This document shows, piece after piece, positions 42,729-51,079 of a stretch of 64,000 bases of DNA. Location of the stretch: the NCBI GenBank assembly GCA_001516055.1, contig LOEZ01000020.1, forward strand, positions 1 through 64,000, given 5' to 3'. Source of the DNA: Gracilibacter sp. BRH_c7a (lineage in GTDB: Bacteria; Bacillota; Desulfitobacteriia; Desulfitobacteriales; Syntrophobotulaceae). Each line of letters starts with the position of its first letter. Within the stretch, counting starts at the first letter, position 1. The notes beneath the pieces are model-generated. The model was given only the letters and a program-made list of their open reading frames with translations. It ran no database searches and had not been told where the DNA came from. The position numbers and the translations under genes were made by a program.

Positions 42729-44013
42729 GATTGAATATGTGGAACCCATATCCGCACAGGGACTGATTTCTAGAATCACTGGTCTGATGGTAGAAGCTGA
42801 TGGACCGAGGGTTAGTGTGGGAAGATACTGTCATATCCTCTCTCAGTCCGGAGAGATCCCAGCAGAGGTAGTGGGTTTCCGAGGTTCTAAAACATTACTT
42901 ATGCCTTTAGGTGAGCTAGAGGGTGTCGCTCCAGGAGACAAAGTAATACCTCAGAAACAAAAATTAACGGTTGGGGTCGGGCCTATGTTGTTAGGAAGAA
43001 TCCTTGATGGCCTAGGGCGGCCCATAGATGGGAAGGAAGTAACTTTTCAAGAGAATTATCCTTTGCATAATTCTCCGCCCAATGCCTTATTTAGGCCACG
43101 TATTACCGACTCCCTGAATGTAGGTGTTAGAGTAATTGATGGATTGCTCACCTTAGGCAGAGGGCAGAGGATGGGTATCTTTGCAGGGTCCGGTGTGGGA
43201 AAGAGTACACTTCTGGGGATGATGGCTCGCAATACTGAAGCTGATGTGAATGTTATTGCCCTTGTGGGAGAGCGAGGACGTGAACTAAGAGACTTTATGG
43301 AAAAGGATCTAGGACCCGAAGGACTTGCTCGTTCAGTTATTGTGGTGGCTACATCCGATCAGCCGGCTCTAGTAAGGCTAAAAGCCGCTTTTACCGCAAC
43401 TGCTATAGCTGAATACTTTCGTGATAAAGGAAATAATGTTTTATTTATGATGGATTCTGTAACCCGTTTTGCTATGGCTCAAAGAGAGATAGGCCTGACA
43501 ATAGGGGAGCCTCCTGCTACCAGAGGATATCCGCCTTCCGTGTTTGCCCTGCTGCCTAAGTTATTGGAAAGAGTAGGCATGTCTGAAAAAGGAAGTATCA
43601 CAGGAATCTATTCGGTACTTGTAGATGGTGATGATCATAATGAACCTATAGCTGATGCTGTGAGAGGTATTCTCGATGGTCATGTTGTTTTATCTAGAGA
43701 TTTAGCATCTAAAAACCATTATCCTTCTATTGATGTACTGCAGTCAGTTAGCAGGATAATGAACGATATCACAGATTCTGAGATCCAAGCTCTGGCTAGT
43801 AGAATTAGAGAACATCTCGCTATCTATCAAGATGCCAAGGATTTGATAGATATCGGTGCTTATGTCGAAGGGAGCAATCCCAAGATAGACGAGGCTATTA
43901 GATATATTGATAGGATTAGGAATTTCCTTTGCCAAGATATTGATGAAAACAATTCTTACGAAAACATGTTAATTTCTATGAAAAAAGTGTTTGAAGGGGC
44001 AGAAACAAGCTGA
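42700..44013 (+). CDS. fliI: Flagellum-specific ATP synthase/export ATPase FliI
   Basis: A 437-residue hexameric ATPase that powers unfolding and delivery of export substrates. The P-loop GIFAGSGVGKSTLLGMM, the Walker B VLFMMDSVTRFAMAQREI and the IYSVLVDGDDHNEPIAD stretch are all intact. GAGGAG precedes the ATG, located within the end of fliH. Confidence 0.97.
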   Translation: MADWMALARKIEYVEPISAQGLISRITGLMVEADGPRVSVGRYCHILSQSGEIPAEVVGFRGSKTLLMPLGELEGVAPGDKVIPQKQKLTVGVGPMLLGRILDGLGRPIDGKEVTFQENYPLHNSPPNALFRPRITDSLNVGVRVIDGLLTLGRGQRMGIFAGSGVGKSTLLGMMARNTEADVNVIALVGERGRELRDFMEKDLGPEGLARSVIVVATSDQPALVRLKAAFTATAIAEYFRDKGNNVLFMMDSVTRFAMAQREIGLTIGEPPATRGYPPSVFALLPKLLERVGMSEKGSITGIYSVLVDGDDHNEPIADAVRGILDGHVVLSRDLASKNHYPSIDVLQSVSRIMNDITDSEIQALASRIREHLAIYQDAKDLIDIGAYVEGSNPKIDEAIRYIDRIRNFLCQDIDENNSYENMLISMKKVFEGAETS

Positions 44014-44444
44014 TGGCTTTTAAATATCGCTTGGAAACGAGTTTACGATTAGCCGACCAGGAATTAGATATCGCTCAGAGCCTCCTAGCTGTAGAGATGA
44101 GAACACTATCTAAGCTCCAGGAGGAAAAACATATCCAGGCTGAAAACTTTGCTCAAGCAATCGAAGGGCAGAAGCAGGCCTGTCTAGGAGAGCCACTACA
44201 TGTTAGGCTATGGCAGCGATATGGGGAAGAACAAAAAAATAAACTTGCTCAAATTGAACAAGAAGTTCTGTTTCAAGAAACTGTTGTAAAGGAATCCCGA
44301 GCAAAGCTAATCCAATGTCGTATTAACTTAGAGAAATTTAAAAAGCTGAAACAAAAAAAGTTAAAGCTTTATAATATAGAAGAGCTAAAAAAAGAACAGG
44401 CTGTAATTGATGAGATTCCTCAAAGCCAAAAGAGTAGTGGTTAA
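44013..44444 (+). CDS. fliJ: Flagellar export protein FliJ
   Basis: A 143-residue antiparallel coiled-coil, the stalk-like partner of the FliI ring and an escort of export chaperones. The content is almost all charged helix (FKYRLETSLRLADQELDIAQ at the start). The start overlaps the fliI stop by one base. Recognised by position, length and composition. Confidence 0.82.
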   Translation: MAFKYRLETSLRLADQELDIAQSLLAVEMRTLSKLQEEKHIQAENFAQAIEGQKQACLGEPLHVRLWQRYGEEQKNKLAQIEQEVLFQETVVKESRAKLIQCRINLEKFKKLKQKKLKLYNIEELKKEQAVIDEIPQSQKSSG

Positions 44445-44464
44445 TGTTGATATAGGAGGACGAG

Positions 44465-44680
44465 ATGATTTATGTAACAAGAATTAACGGTAAAGAATTT
44501 GCCATTAACCCTGATCTAATCGAAACTATGGAAAAAACACCTGATACCCTTATAACACTCACTAATGAGAGACGATATATTGTCAAGGAGCCTATTGAAG
44601 TTCTGATAAATAGAATTATTGATTATCGTAAGCAATGTTATCCTGATTTTCGTGGGAGGATTAATGTTAATGAGGCTTAA
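44465..44680 (+). CDS. flbD: FlbD family protein
   Basis: A 71-residue protein with MIYVTRINGKEFAINPDLIE and the family pattern ETMEKTPDTLITLTNERRYI. FlbD-like proteins accompany flagellar operons in Clostridia and Bacilli; their function is not clear, and they are unrelated to the Caulobacter FlbD regulator. AGGAGG precedes the ATG. It overlaps the next gene by 11 bp. Confidence 0.88.
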   Translation: MIYVTRINGKEFAINPDLIETMEKTPDTLITLTNERRYIVKEPIEVLINRIIDYRKQCYPDFRGRINVNEA

Positions 44681-45128
44681 ACTGGACAAGAAGAAAGTCA
44701 TAGCGATTATTGGTATTTTTGTGGTTGGGCTTATCTTTGGTGTAGGAACCCTGATTTTCAAAGGCATCATTCCTCTTGAAATTGCTTCTCTTGAAAAGTA
44801 CAAGCAGGCCCAGGCTGAAAAAAAATCTCATGAAATTGGACCGCTTCTTAATTTAGAAGAGATAATTGTTAATCTTGATGGGGGCGGCATCTTAAAAACA
44901 GAGATCACAATTGAAGGGACAAACGATAAATCAGCCGAGCGCCTTAAGGAGAAAGAAGTATTCCTTAGAGATCGAACTATAGCAGTTTTGGCTTCCAAGC
45001 AGATTAATGATGTCAAAACTACTGAAGGACATCTTTTAATTAAAGAAGAACTTATTCATGAGATGAATGAGATTAGCAAAGATGATGTTAAAGATGTATT
45101 ATTTAGGAATTTTATATATTCATTTTGA
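44670..45128 (+). CDS. fliL: Flagellar basal body-associated protein FliL
   Basis: A 152-residue single-pass protein. One membrane helix (VIAIIGIFVVGLIFGVGTLI) is followed by an outer domain with LEEIIVNLDGGGILKTEITIE. It associates with the stator and rod. I choose the ATG at 44670, 9 nt after GGAGGA; the ATG at 44664 would be too close. It is the membrane gene between flbD and fliM, as is usual. Confidence 0.88.
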   Translation: MRLKLDKKKVIAIIGIFVVGLIFGVGTLIFKGIIPLEIASLEKYKQAQAEKKSHEIGPLLNLEEIIVNLDGGGILKTEITIEGTNDKSAERLKEKEVFLRDRTIAVLASKQINDVKTTEGHLLIKEELIHEMNEISKDDVKDVLFRNFIYSF

Positions 45129-45179
45129 TTATACAGTTAACTATCTCTATATAAAGGGTTAAGATAAAGGAGGGATTGG

Positions 45180-46172
45180 ATGGGAGAAGTATTATCACAA
45201 GCAGAAATAGATGCCTTGCTTAACGCTTTATCAGACGGCTCCGTTGATGAAGAAACTATAAAAAGCTCCACCCCTCAGAAAGTAAGGGTGTATGATTTTA
45301 AGAGACCGAATAAGTTTTCGAAAGGCCATTTGCACTCTCTTTTAAATATTCATGAGAATTTTTGCCGAATCTTAGCGACATATTTAGCTGGTAACCTTCA
45401 TATCGCGGTAGAGGCTAAAGTATTGTCTACAGAACAAGTAACCTATGATGAATTCACTCGTTCTCTTCCATATCCGACAATCCTAGGAATATTTGCCATG
45501 AATCCTCTAGAAGGAAATGCTTTAATTGAAATAAGCCCATCCTTGACTTTCTTGATGGTGGAACGTCTTTTAGGAGGGCAAGGTTTAGAGACTAATAAGA
45601 ACCGTGACTTGACCGAAATAGAGCGTAAGATTATTCATAGCAGATTGGGTAAAATCGTCCAATTGATTGGTGATTCTTGGCTAGAAATTGTGGAAATGAA
45701 TTCTGAACTGGTAGATATGGAAACCAATCCTCAATTTACCCAAATCGTAGCACCTAACGAAATGGTAGTAGTTATAACTATGGAAGTTAAAGTTGCTGAA
45801 GCTAAAGGGATGATTAATATATGTTTACCTTATATCGTTATGAAACCTATACTTGATAAGCTTCATAATTTGTTATTTTTTTCTTCAGAGTCTAAAGGAA
45901 TATCTACTACAGAACAGGAACTCATTAAGCAGAAAATAGAATGGGCTAAGGTACCTTTAAAAGTACTGATGGGGAATACTCAGATAACTGTTCATGATCT
46001 TCTGCATTTGGAGTGTGGTGATGTGATTCCTTTGGATAAAGGTATCAAGGATTCTTTAGCTATCTATGTGGGGGATTATATTAAGTTTAAAGGTAATCCT
46101 GGTTTGTCTGGCAACAAAATGGCAGTTCAAATCACGGAAATCATAACCAAAGGAGGAGATAACGATGGGTAA
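45180..46172 (+). CDS. fliM: Flagellar motor switch protein FliM
   Basis: A 330-residue C-ring protein. The CheY-binding N-terminal peptide LSQAEIDALLNAL, the FliG-contacting YDFKRPNKFSKGHLHSLLNI, and the C-terminal SpoA domain are all present. AAGGAGGG precedes the ATG. It overlaps fliY by 8 bp, coupling the two switch proteins. Confidence 0.96.
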   Translation: MGEVLSQAEIDALLNALSDGSVDEETIKSSTPQKVRVYDFKRPNKFSKGHLHSLLNIHENFCRILATYLAGNLHIAVEAKVLSTEQVTYDEFTRSLPYPTILGIFAMNPLEGNALIEISPSLTFLMVERLLGGQGLETNKNRDLTEIERKIIHSRLGKIVQLIGDSWLEIVEMNSELVDMETNPQFTQIVAPNEMVVVITMEVKVAEAKGMINICLPYIVMKPILDKLHNLLFFSSESKGISTTEQELIKQKIEWAKVPLKVLMGNTQITVHDLLHLECGDVIPLDKGIKDSLAIYVGDYIKFKGNPGLSGNKMAVQITEIITKGGDNDG

Positions 46173-47355
46173 CGGGATGCTTTCCCAAGAAGAAATAGAT
46201 GCGTTGCTTTCTGGATCCGATGATTTTGAGACGACACCCGAAAAAGAAGTTTCTTTAGAATCTATTACTGATATTGAAAAAGATGCAATAGGGGAGATCG
46301 CCAACATATCTATGGGAACGGCAGCTACGACATTATCTCAACTTGTGGGTAGAAGAGTCCAGATTACCACACCTCGAGTTGATTTGACAACAGTACGCAA
46401 AATATTCGATGAGTATTCCGTACCACATGTCTTGATTAATGTTAACTACAAAAAAGGAATAAATGGTTCCAATATCTTAGTTCTCTCCAGAGAAGATGGG
46501 GCAATAATCGTGGATCTGATGATGGGAGGTATGGGTAATCCTAGCTCGGATCTTTCGGAAATACAGATTAGTGGTATTTCTGAAGCCATGAATCAAATGA
46601 TGGGATCAGCCGCTACATCCATGTCCACTATGTTTAGCTCAGTTGTAGATATTAGTCCTCCTAAGATATATGTAGCGGAAACTGAAGATGAGATAAACCT
46701 TGTGCAACAGAATTTGGAGACAGACGAGACTTTAGTCAGGATTTCTTTTCGACTTGTTATCGAAGATATAATAGATAGTGTCATGCTTCAAGTTCTCCCC
46801 CTTAATGTTGCCAAAGAGATGGCAGATAAATTGATTAAGCAAATGAGCACGAGTAAAGATAATAATTCTCAATCAAGCTCAATCCATCAGAAAAATCCAA
46901 TTCAACCAACAGAAACACCAAGATATCAAGCACCCCCTCCTCCCCCCGAAACCAATTGGCAACCACCATTGGAAGCCTCACCACCTCCGATGGGAACAAA
47001 TGGATATGACTCTATGTATAACAAAACACAGACAAACTTCGTCCAACAGGCCCGATTCAGCCCACTGTCACCTGCAGGAAATACTTCTCTGCCTAGTAAC
47101 CTTGGGCTAATATTTGATGTTCCGTTGCAGGTAAGCGTGGAATTGGGTAAAGCAACGAAAACTATCAAAGAAATACTAGAGTTAGGACCTGGATCAGTAA
47201 TAGAGTTGAACCGCCTTGCTGGTGAGCCTGTGGATATGATAGTTAATGGCAAGCTTATTGCTAAGTGTGAGGTAGTAGTGATAAATGAGACTTTCGGTAT
47301 TCGCATTACGGAAATCATTAGTCCAAGTGATAGAATCATAGATACTTTAAATTAG
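46165..47355 (+). CDS. fliY: Motor switch phosphatase FliY (CheC-like plus FliN-type domain)
   Basis: A 396-residue protein. It opens with a CheY-P binding peptide (LSQEEIDALLSG). Two CheC-type active-site helices follow: GEIANISMGTAA and SEAMNQMMGSAA, each with the E-x2-N pair, so CheY-P phosphatase activity is expected. A proline-rich linker (APPPPPETNWQPP, about residues 253-268) leads to a FliN/SpoA domain near the end (IELNRLAGEPVDMIVNGKLI). This full arrangement replaces a plain FliN in Bacillus-type motors. Confidence 0.94.
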   Translation: MGNGMLSQEEIDALLSGSDDFETTPEKEVSLESITDIEKDAIGEIANISMGTAATTLSQLVGRRVQITTPRVDLTTVRKIFDEYSVPHVLINVNYKKGINGSNILVLSREDGAIIVDLMMGGMGNPSSDLSEIQISGISEAMNQMMGSAATSMSTMFSSVVDISPPKIYVAETEDEINLVQQNLETDETLVRISFRLVIEDIIDSVMLQVLPLNVAKEMADKLIKQMSTSKDNNSQSSSIHQKNPIQPTETPRYQAPPPPPETNWQPPLEASPPPMGTNGYDSMYNKTQTNFVQQARFSPLSPAGNTSLPSNLGLIFDVPLQVSVELGKATKTIKEILELGPGSVIELNRLAGEPVDMIVNGKLIAKCEVVVINETFGIRITEIISPSDRIIDTLN

Positions 47356-47371
47356 TTAAGGAGGAAAGAAA

Positions 47372-47734
47372 GTGGCTTATACAGTAATGTTAGTAGATGA
47401 CGCTGCCTTTATGAGAATGATGCTCAAGGATATCCTATCGAATAACGGTTATCAAATAGTTGGGGAAGCAGAGAATGGGATGATAGCCGTGGATAAATAC
47501 TCTGAATTAAAACCGGATATTACCATAATGGACATAACTATGCCGGAAATGGATGGTCTCCAAGCAGTTAAAGAAATCCGTGCCAAGGATCCACAAGCAA
47601 AAGTTATTATGTGCAGCGCTATGGGTCAACAAACCATGGTAATCGAAGCAATTCAGTCAGGAGCGAAAGACTTTGTCGTCAAACCTTTCCAACCGGATAG
47701 AGTTCTGGAAGCTGTTGGCAAGGCTTTAAAATAA
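47372..47734 (+). CDS. cheY: Chemotaxis response regulator CheY
   Basis: A 120-residue receiver domain with acidic pocket MLVDDAAFMRMML, phospho-acceptor Asp54 in ITIMDITMPEMDG, and the Lys in DFVVKPFQPDRV. Phosphorylated by CheA, it binds FliM and FliY to set rotation direction. The start is GTG behind AAGGAGG. Confidence 0.95.
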   Translation: MAYTVMLVDDAAFMRMMLKDILSNNGYQIVGEAENGMIAVDKYSELKPDITIMDITMPEMDGLQAVKEIRAKDPQAKVIMCSAMGQQTMVIEAIQSGAKDFVVKPFQPDRVLEAVGKALK

Positions 47735-47736
47735 CT

Positions 47737-48204
47737 ATGAACGAAAACTATGAAAGCCTGCCGTATGATCCTAGTGTGACTGTGCCGGCTGCGACAGAAC
47801 CATTTTCCTGGTATGGATTGATTGGTACAGTCATCGTCTTTTTAATTATTTTGGGTATAGCTTTTTGGTTGATAAAAAGACTGAATCGCTACACTGTACG
47901 CAATATGGATTCCCCTTGGGCCAGAGTCTTAGATCGCCAGGTTCTATATGGGAACCAAGTTTTATACCTAGTGGAGATAGCTGGAAAGATACAAATCCTC
48001 GGGGTTACAGATCATCATATTTCCAAAGTGGAGGAGATAGATGATCCCGATATTGCCTCAGAGATTCTTGAAGAAATAGCGCATAGACCAGAAGAAAAGC
48101 TGGATAAATTCATGTCAGGCATCTTCAATAAGCTTAGATCTAAGAAAAGAAGAGATCCATTTTCCTCTGAACTTGAGCGTATGCTTGAGGAGGCTAGAAA
48201 ATGA
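47737..48204 (+). CDS. fliO: Flagellar biosynthetic protein FliO/FliZ
   Basis: A 155-residue protein with one membrane helix (about 25-45) and a cytoplasmic domain containing RVLDRQVLYGNQVLYLVEI, typical of FliO. It helps assemble the FliP ring. It begins 2 bp after cheY and overlaps fliP by 4 bp. Confidence 0.88.
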   Translation: MNENYESLPYDPSVTVPAATEPFSWYGLIGTVIVFLIILGIAFWLIKRLNRYTVRNMDSPWARVLDRQVLYGNQVLYLVEIAGKIQILGVTDHHISKVEEIDDPDIASEILEEIAHRPEEKLDKFMSGIFNKLRSKKRRDPFSSELERMLEEARK

Positions 48205-48860
48205 ACCCTGGAGATATAACATTTAGTCTTGGAGAGACAGGATCTGTAGTACGGCTTTTTATGATTGTTACTGTACTGTCTCTAGCACCTGCAATTCTGG
48301 TGCTGATGACTTCATTTACCAGGATTGTGGTAGTTTTATCTTTTGTTCGTAATGCATTAGGAACACAACAATTGCCTCCTACACAAGTGATAATTGGACT
48401 CTCTCTATTTCTGACTTATTTTGTAATGGCACCTACTTTTACCCAACTGAACGCAGAGGCTCTGCAGCCTTATCTGGCTAATGAGATTACCCAAGAGCAA
48501 GCCCTGGAAAATGCTGAACAACCTCTAAGAAATTTCATGTTCCATCAGACTAGGGAGAATGACTTAGAACTTTTTGTTAGCATGGCCAAAATCGAGAGAC
48601 CACAGACTTATAGCGATATTCCCACCCATGTTTTAATTCCTGCATTCGTAATTAGTGAATTAAAGACCGCTTTTCAGATGGGATTCGCAATTTTTATTCC
48701 TTTTATGATTATCGATATGATTGTGGCCAGCACCCTCATGTCTATGGGGATGATGATGATGCCCCCGATGATGATATCACTGCCTTTTAAAATATTACTT
48801 TTTGTATTAGTTGACGGCTGGTCTTTAGTAGTAAAATCTTTAGTTACAAGTTTTTTCTGA
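48201..48860 (+). CDS. fliP: Flagellar export gate protein FliP
   Basis: A 219-residue membrane protein with the signatures ILVLMTSFTRIVVVLSFVRN and FVISELKTAFQMGFAIFIPF, and the methionine-rich loop LMSMGMMMMPPMMISLPFKI. It forms the central pore with FliQ and FliR. Length and topology are as expected without a cleaved signal extension. Confidence 0.96.
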   Translation: MNPGDITFSLGETGSVVRLFMIVTVLSLAPAILVLMTSFTRIVVVLSFVRNALGTQQLPPTQVIIGLSLFLTYFVMAPTFTQLNAEALQPYLANEITQEQALENAEQPLRNFMFHQTRENDLELFVSMAKIERPQTYSDIPTHVLIPAFVISELKTAFQMGFAIFIPFMIIDMIVASTLMSMGMMMMPPMMISLPFKILLFVLVDGWSLVVKSLVTSFF

Positions 48861-48912
48861 TTTTTACAGATAAGTCTAAGGGTTCATATATTTGGATTAA
48901 AGAGGGGTTTTA

Positions 48913-49185
48913 ATGTCACAAGCGCACGTTATTTATATGGCTAAAGAAGCTCTGGGAACTGCAATCATAGTAGGAGGACCACTGCTGCTCGTGAGCCTGT
49001 TGGTAGGACTTGTAGTAAGTATCTTTCAGGCTATGACCCAAATCCAGGAGCAGACCTTAACCTTTATTCCTAAGATTTTATCTATCGCGTTGATTTTATT
49101 ATTTATGGGGCCATGGATGTTAAATATCATGACTTCCTATACCATCAACCTTTTTACTGAATTGGCAACATATGCTAGGTATTAA
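48913..49185 (+). CDS. fliQ: Flagellar export gate protein FliQ
   Basis: A 90-residue protein with two membrane helices and the motif LVVSIFQAMTQIQEQTLTFI. Part of the FliPQR channel. AGAGGGG precedes the ATG. Confidence 0.95.
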   Translation: MSQAHVIYMAKEALGTAIIVGGPLLLVSLLVGLVVSIFQAMTQIQEQTLTFIPKILSIALILLFMGPWMLNIMTSYTINLFTELATYARY

Positions 49186-49202
49186 AAACGGGGGAAGAAA
49201 TC

Positions 49203-49982
49203 TTGGGCTTAGCTGATTTGTTACAGTGGAATCTTTCTTTGTTTTTACTTATTTTTACGCGCTGGGCGGGAATGGTTATGATTGCTCCCGTTTTCGGTGC
49301 ACGGGGAGTTCCCGCCTTAGTTAAGTTTGGATTAGCTGCCAGCTTATCAGTAGTGGTATTTCCACTTGTACATGTTCAAGCACCGGAAATCCCTACCGAG
49401 TTGTTCCCTTATGTAGGACTCCTTGTCAAAGAAGTTCTTGTCGGCCTAACCATGGGTTTTATCATTAACCTTATTACAGCCATCATGCAGGGAGCAGGAC
49501 AACTAATAGACTTTCAGGCAGGCTTTATTATGGGAAATACCGTGGATCCTATTAATGGATTACAAACTCCCATGACAGGAAGATTTTTAACAGTTTTAGC
49601 AACCTTACTCCTATTGGCTACCGATTCCCATCATTATATTATTGCGGCTTTGGTAAAAAGTTATGATTATCTGCCCATCAATCCGCTGGGGATATCTTAT
49701 GGGGCAGCTTTCTTTATAGATATCACTGCTAAAGTATTAGCACTATCTTTACAGATAGCTTTACCGGTTTATGGTGCTTTGTTTCTAGCTGATATTGGGG
49801 TTGGTCTTCTGACCAAGACCGTCCCTCAGCTTAATATATTTTCAGTTATTTTTCCAGTAAAAATAATCTTCGGCGTGATTCTCCTTTATCTTATGGTTGC
49901 TTTCTTTGGTGAATCTGTTGCCAGAGTCTTTGATCTTACAATGGAGTGGACCTTTGAACTATTGAGAGGGTGGAGACAATAG
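49203..49982 (+). CDS. fliR: Flagellar export gate protein FliR
   Basis: A 259-residue multi-span protein with FTRWAGMVMIAPVFGARGVP and GAGQLIDFQAGFIMGNTVDP, the FliR signatures. The start is TTG behind GGGGGAAG. It overlaps flhB by 13 bp. Confidence 0.95.
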   Translation: MGLADLLQWNLSLFLLIFTRWAGMVMIAPVFGARGVPALVKFGLAASLSVVVFPLVHVQAPEIPTELFPYVGLLVKEVLVGLTMGFIINLITAIMQGAGQLIDFQAGFIMGNTVDPINGLQTPMTGRFLTVLATLLLLATDSHHYIIAALVKSYDYLPINPLGISYGAAFFIDITAKVLALSLQIALPVYGALFLADIGVGLLTKTVPQLNIFSVIFPVKIIFGVILLYLMVAFFGESVARVFDLTMEWTFELLRGWRQ

Positions 49983-51040
49983 CTGAAAAAAGATTTCCAG
50001 CAACCCCTAAACGAAAACAGGAAGCCCGCAAAAAGGGGCAGGTACTTAAGAGTCAGGAATTAACATCAGCGGTGATGTTGTTAGCCTTAGTGGGCCTATT
50101 AAAATTATGGCTTCCTCATATGTTTAATGGTATGGCAGAGCTTTTTTCATACGTCACCGAGATATCTGTCGAGTGGAATAATCGTTTGGTTTGGGAGGTA
50201 ATGGTTACCCTCTCCTGGAAATGTTTCTTGTTATTAGGACCATTATTTTTAGCATCAGCAGTAGCTGCCATTCTTATTAATTATTTACAAGTAGGTTCAT
50301 TATTGACAGTGGAGACTATTAAGCCCAAGATCTCGAGACTCAGTCCTATTGAAGGGCTGAAAAGGATGTTTGGAGTTAAAGCTTTAGTTCAACTGATTAA
50401 ATCTCTGATTAAAGTTGGGATTATCGGGTATTTTCTGTTTGATGTTTTACGCAGCAATGTTGACGTCTTTCCTGGACTCCAAGGTCTGAATGTAATTCAA
50501 TCAACTGTTATACTAGGAAATCTTCTATATGAACTAGCTTGGAAAACAGCCGTGGCCTTTATAATAATCGCTATCCTTGACTTTATATATCAATGGTATG
50601 ATTATGAGAAGAACTTAAGAATGTCTCATCAAGAGATAAAAGAAGAGTATAAGCAGACCGAAGGAGATCCCCAGTTAAAGGCTCAGATCAAGAAACAGCA
50701 GCGCCAGCTCGCTATGAGAAGAATGATGGAAGATCTTAAAGGAGCCGATGTAGTTATTACTAACCCAACTCATTTCTCGGTTGCTTTAAAATATGACTCG
50801 CAAAAATACTCTGCTCCTTATGTTGTTGCCAAAGGACAGGATGAAGTGGCTCTAAAGATAAGGGAAATAGCAAGAGATAATTATATAGTCATTATGGAAG
50901 ATAAACATTTAGCCAGAGCGTTATACGCACAGGTGGAGATAGGCCAGACCGTTCCAGCTGATCTTTACAAGGCAGTAGCGGAAGTATTAGCTTTTGTGTA
51001 TAGAATCAATAAACGTAAAAAGTTCTACTCAGCTAAATGA
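49970..51040 (+). CDS. flhB: Flagellar export switch protein FlhB
   Basis: A 356-residue substrate-specificity switch. The N-terminus ATPKRKQEARKKGQVLKSQE, four membrane helices and the self-cleavage motif NPTH in VVITNPTHFSVALKY are present. Cleavage there, with FliK, switches export from rod/hook to filament parts. The only start in frame is the GTG at 49970 with a weak site, so translation is probably coupled to fliR. Confidence 0.95.
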   Translation: METIAEKRFPATPKRKQEARKKGQVLKSQELTSAVMLLALVGLLKLWLPHMFNGMAELFSYVTEISVEWNNRLVWEVMVTLSWKCFLLLGPLFLASAVAAILINYLQVGSLLTVETIKPKISRLSPIEGLKRMFGVKALVQLIKSLIKVGIIGYFLFDVLRSNVDVFPGLQGLNVIQSTVILGNLLYELAWKTAVAFIIIAILDFIYQWYDYEKNLRMSHQEIKEEYKQTEGDPQLKAQIKKQQRQLAMRRMMEDLKGADVVITNPTHFSVALKYDSQKYSAPYVVAKGQDEVALKIREIARDNYIVIMEDKHLARALYAQVEIGQTVPADLYKAVAEVLAFVYRINKRKKFYSAK

Positions 51041-51079
51041 TCGCAAGCATATATTTGACAACGAGAGGATAGCGGAAAA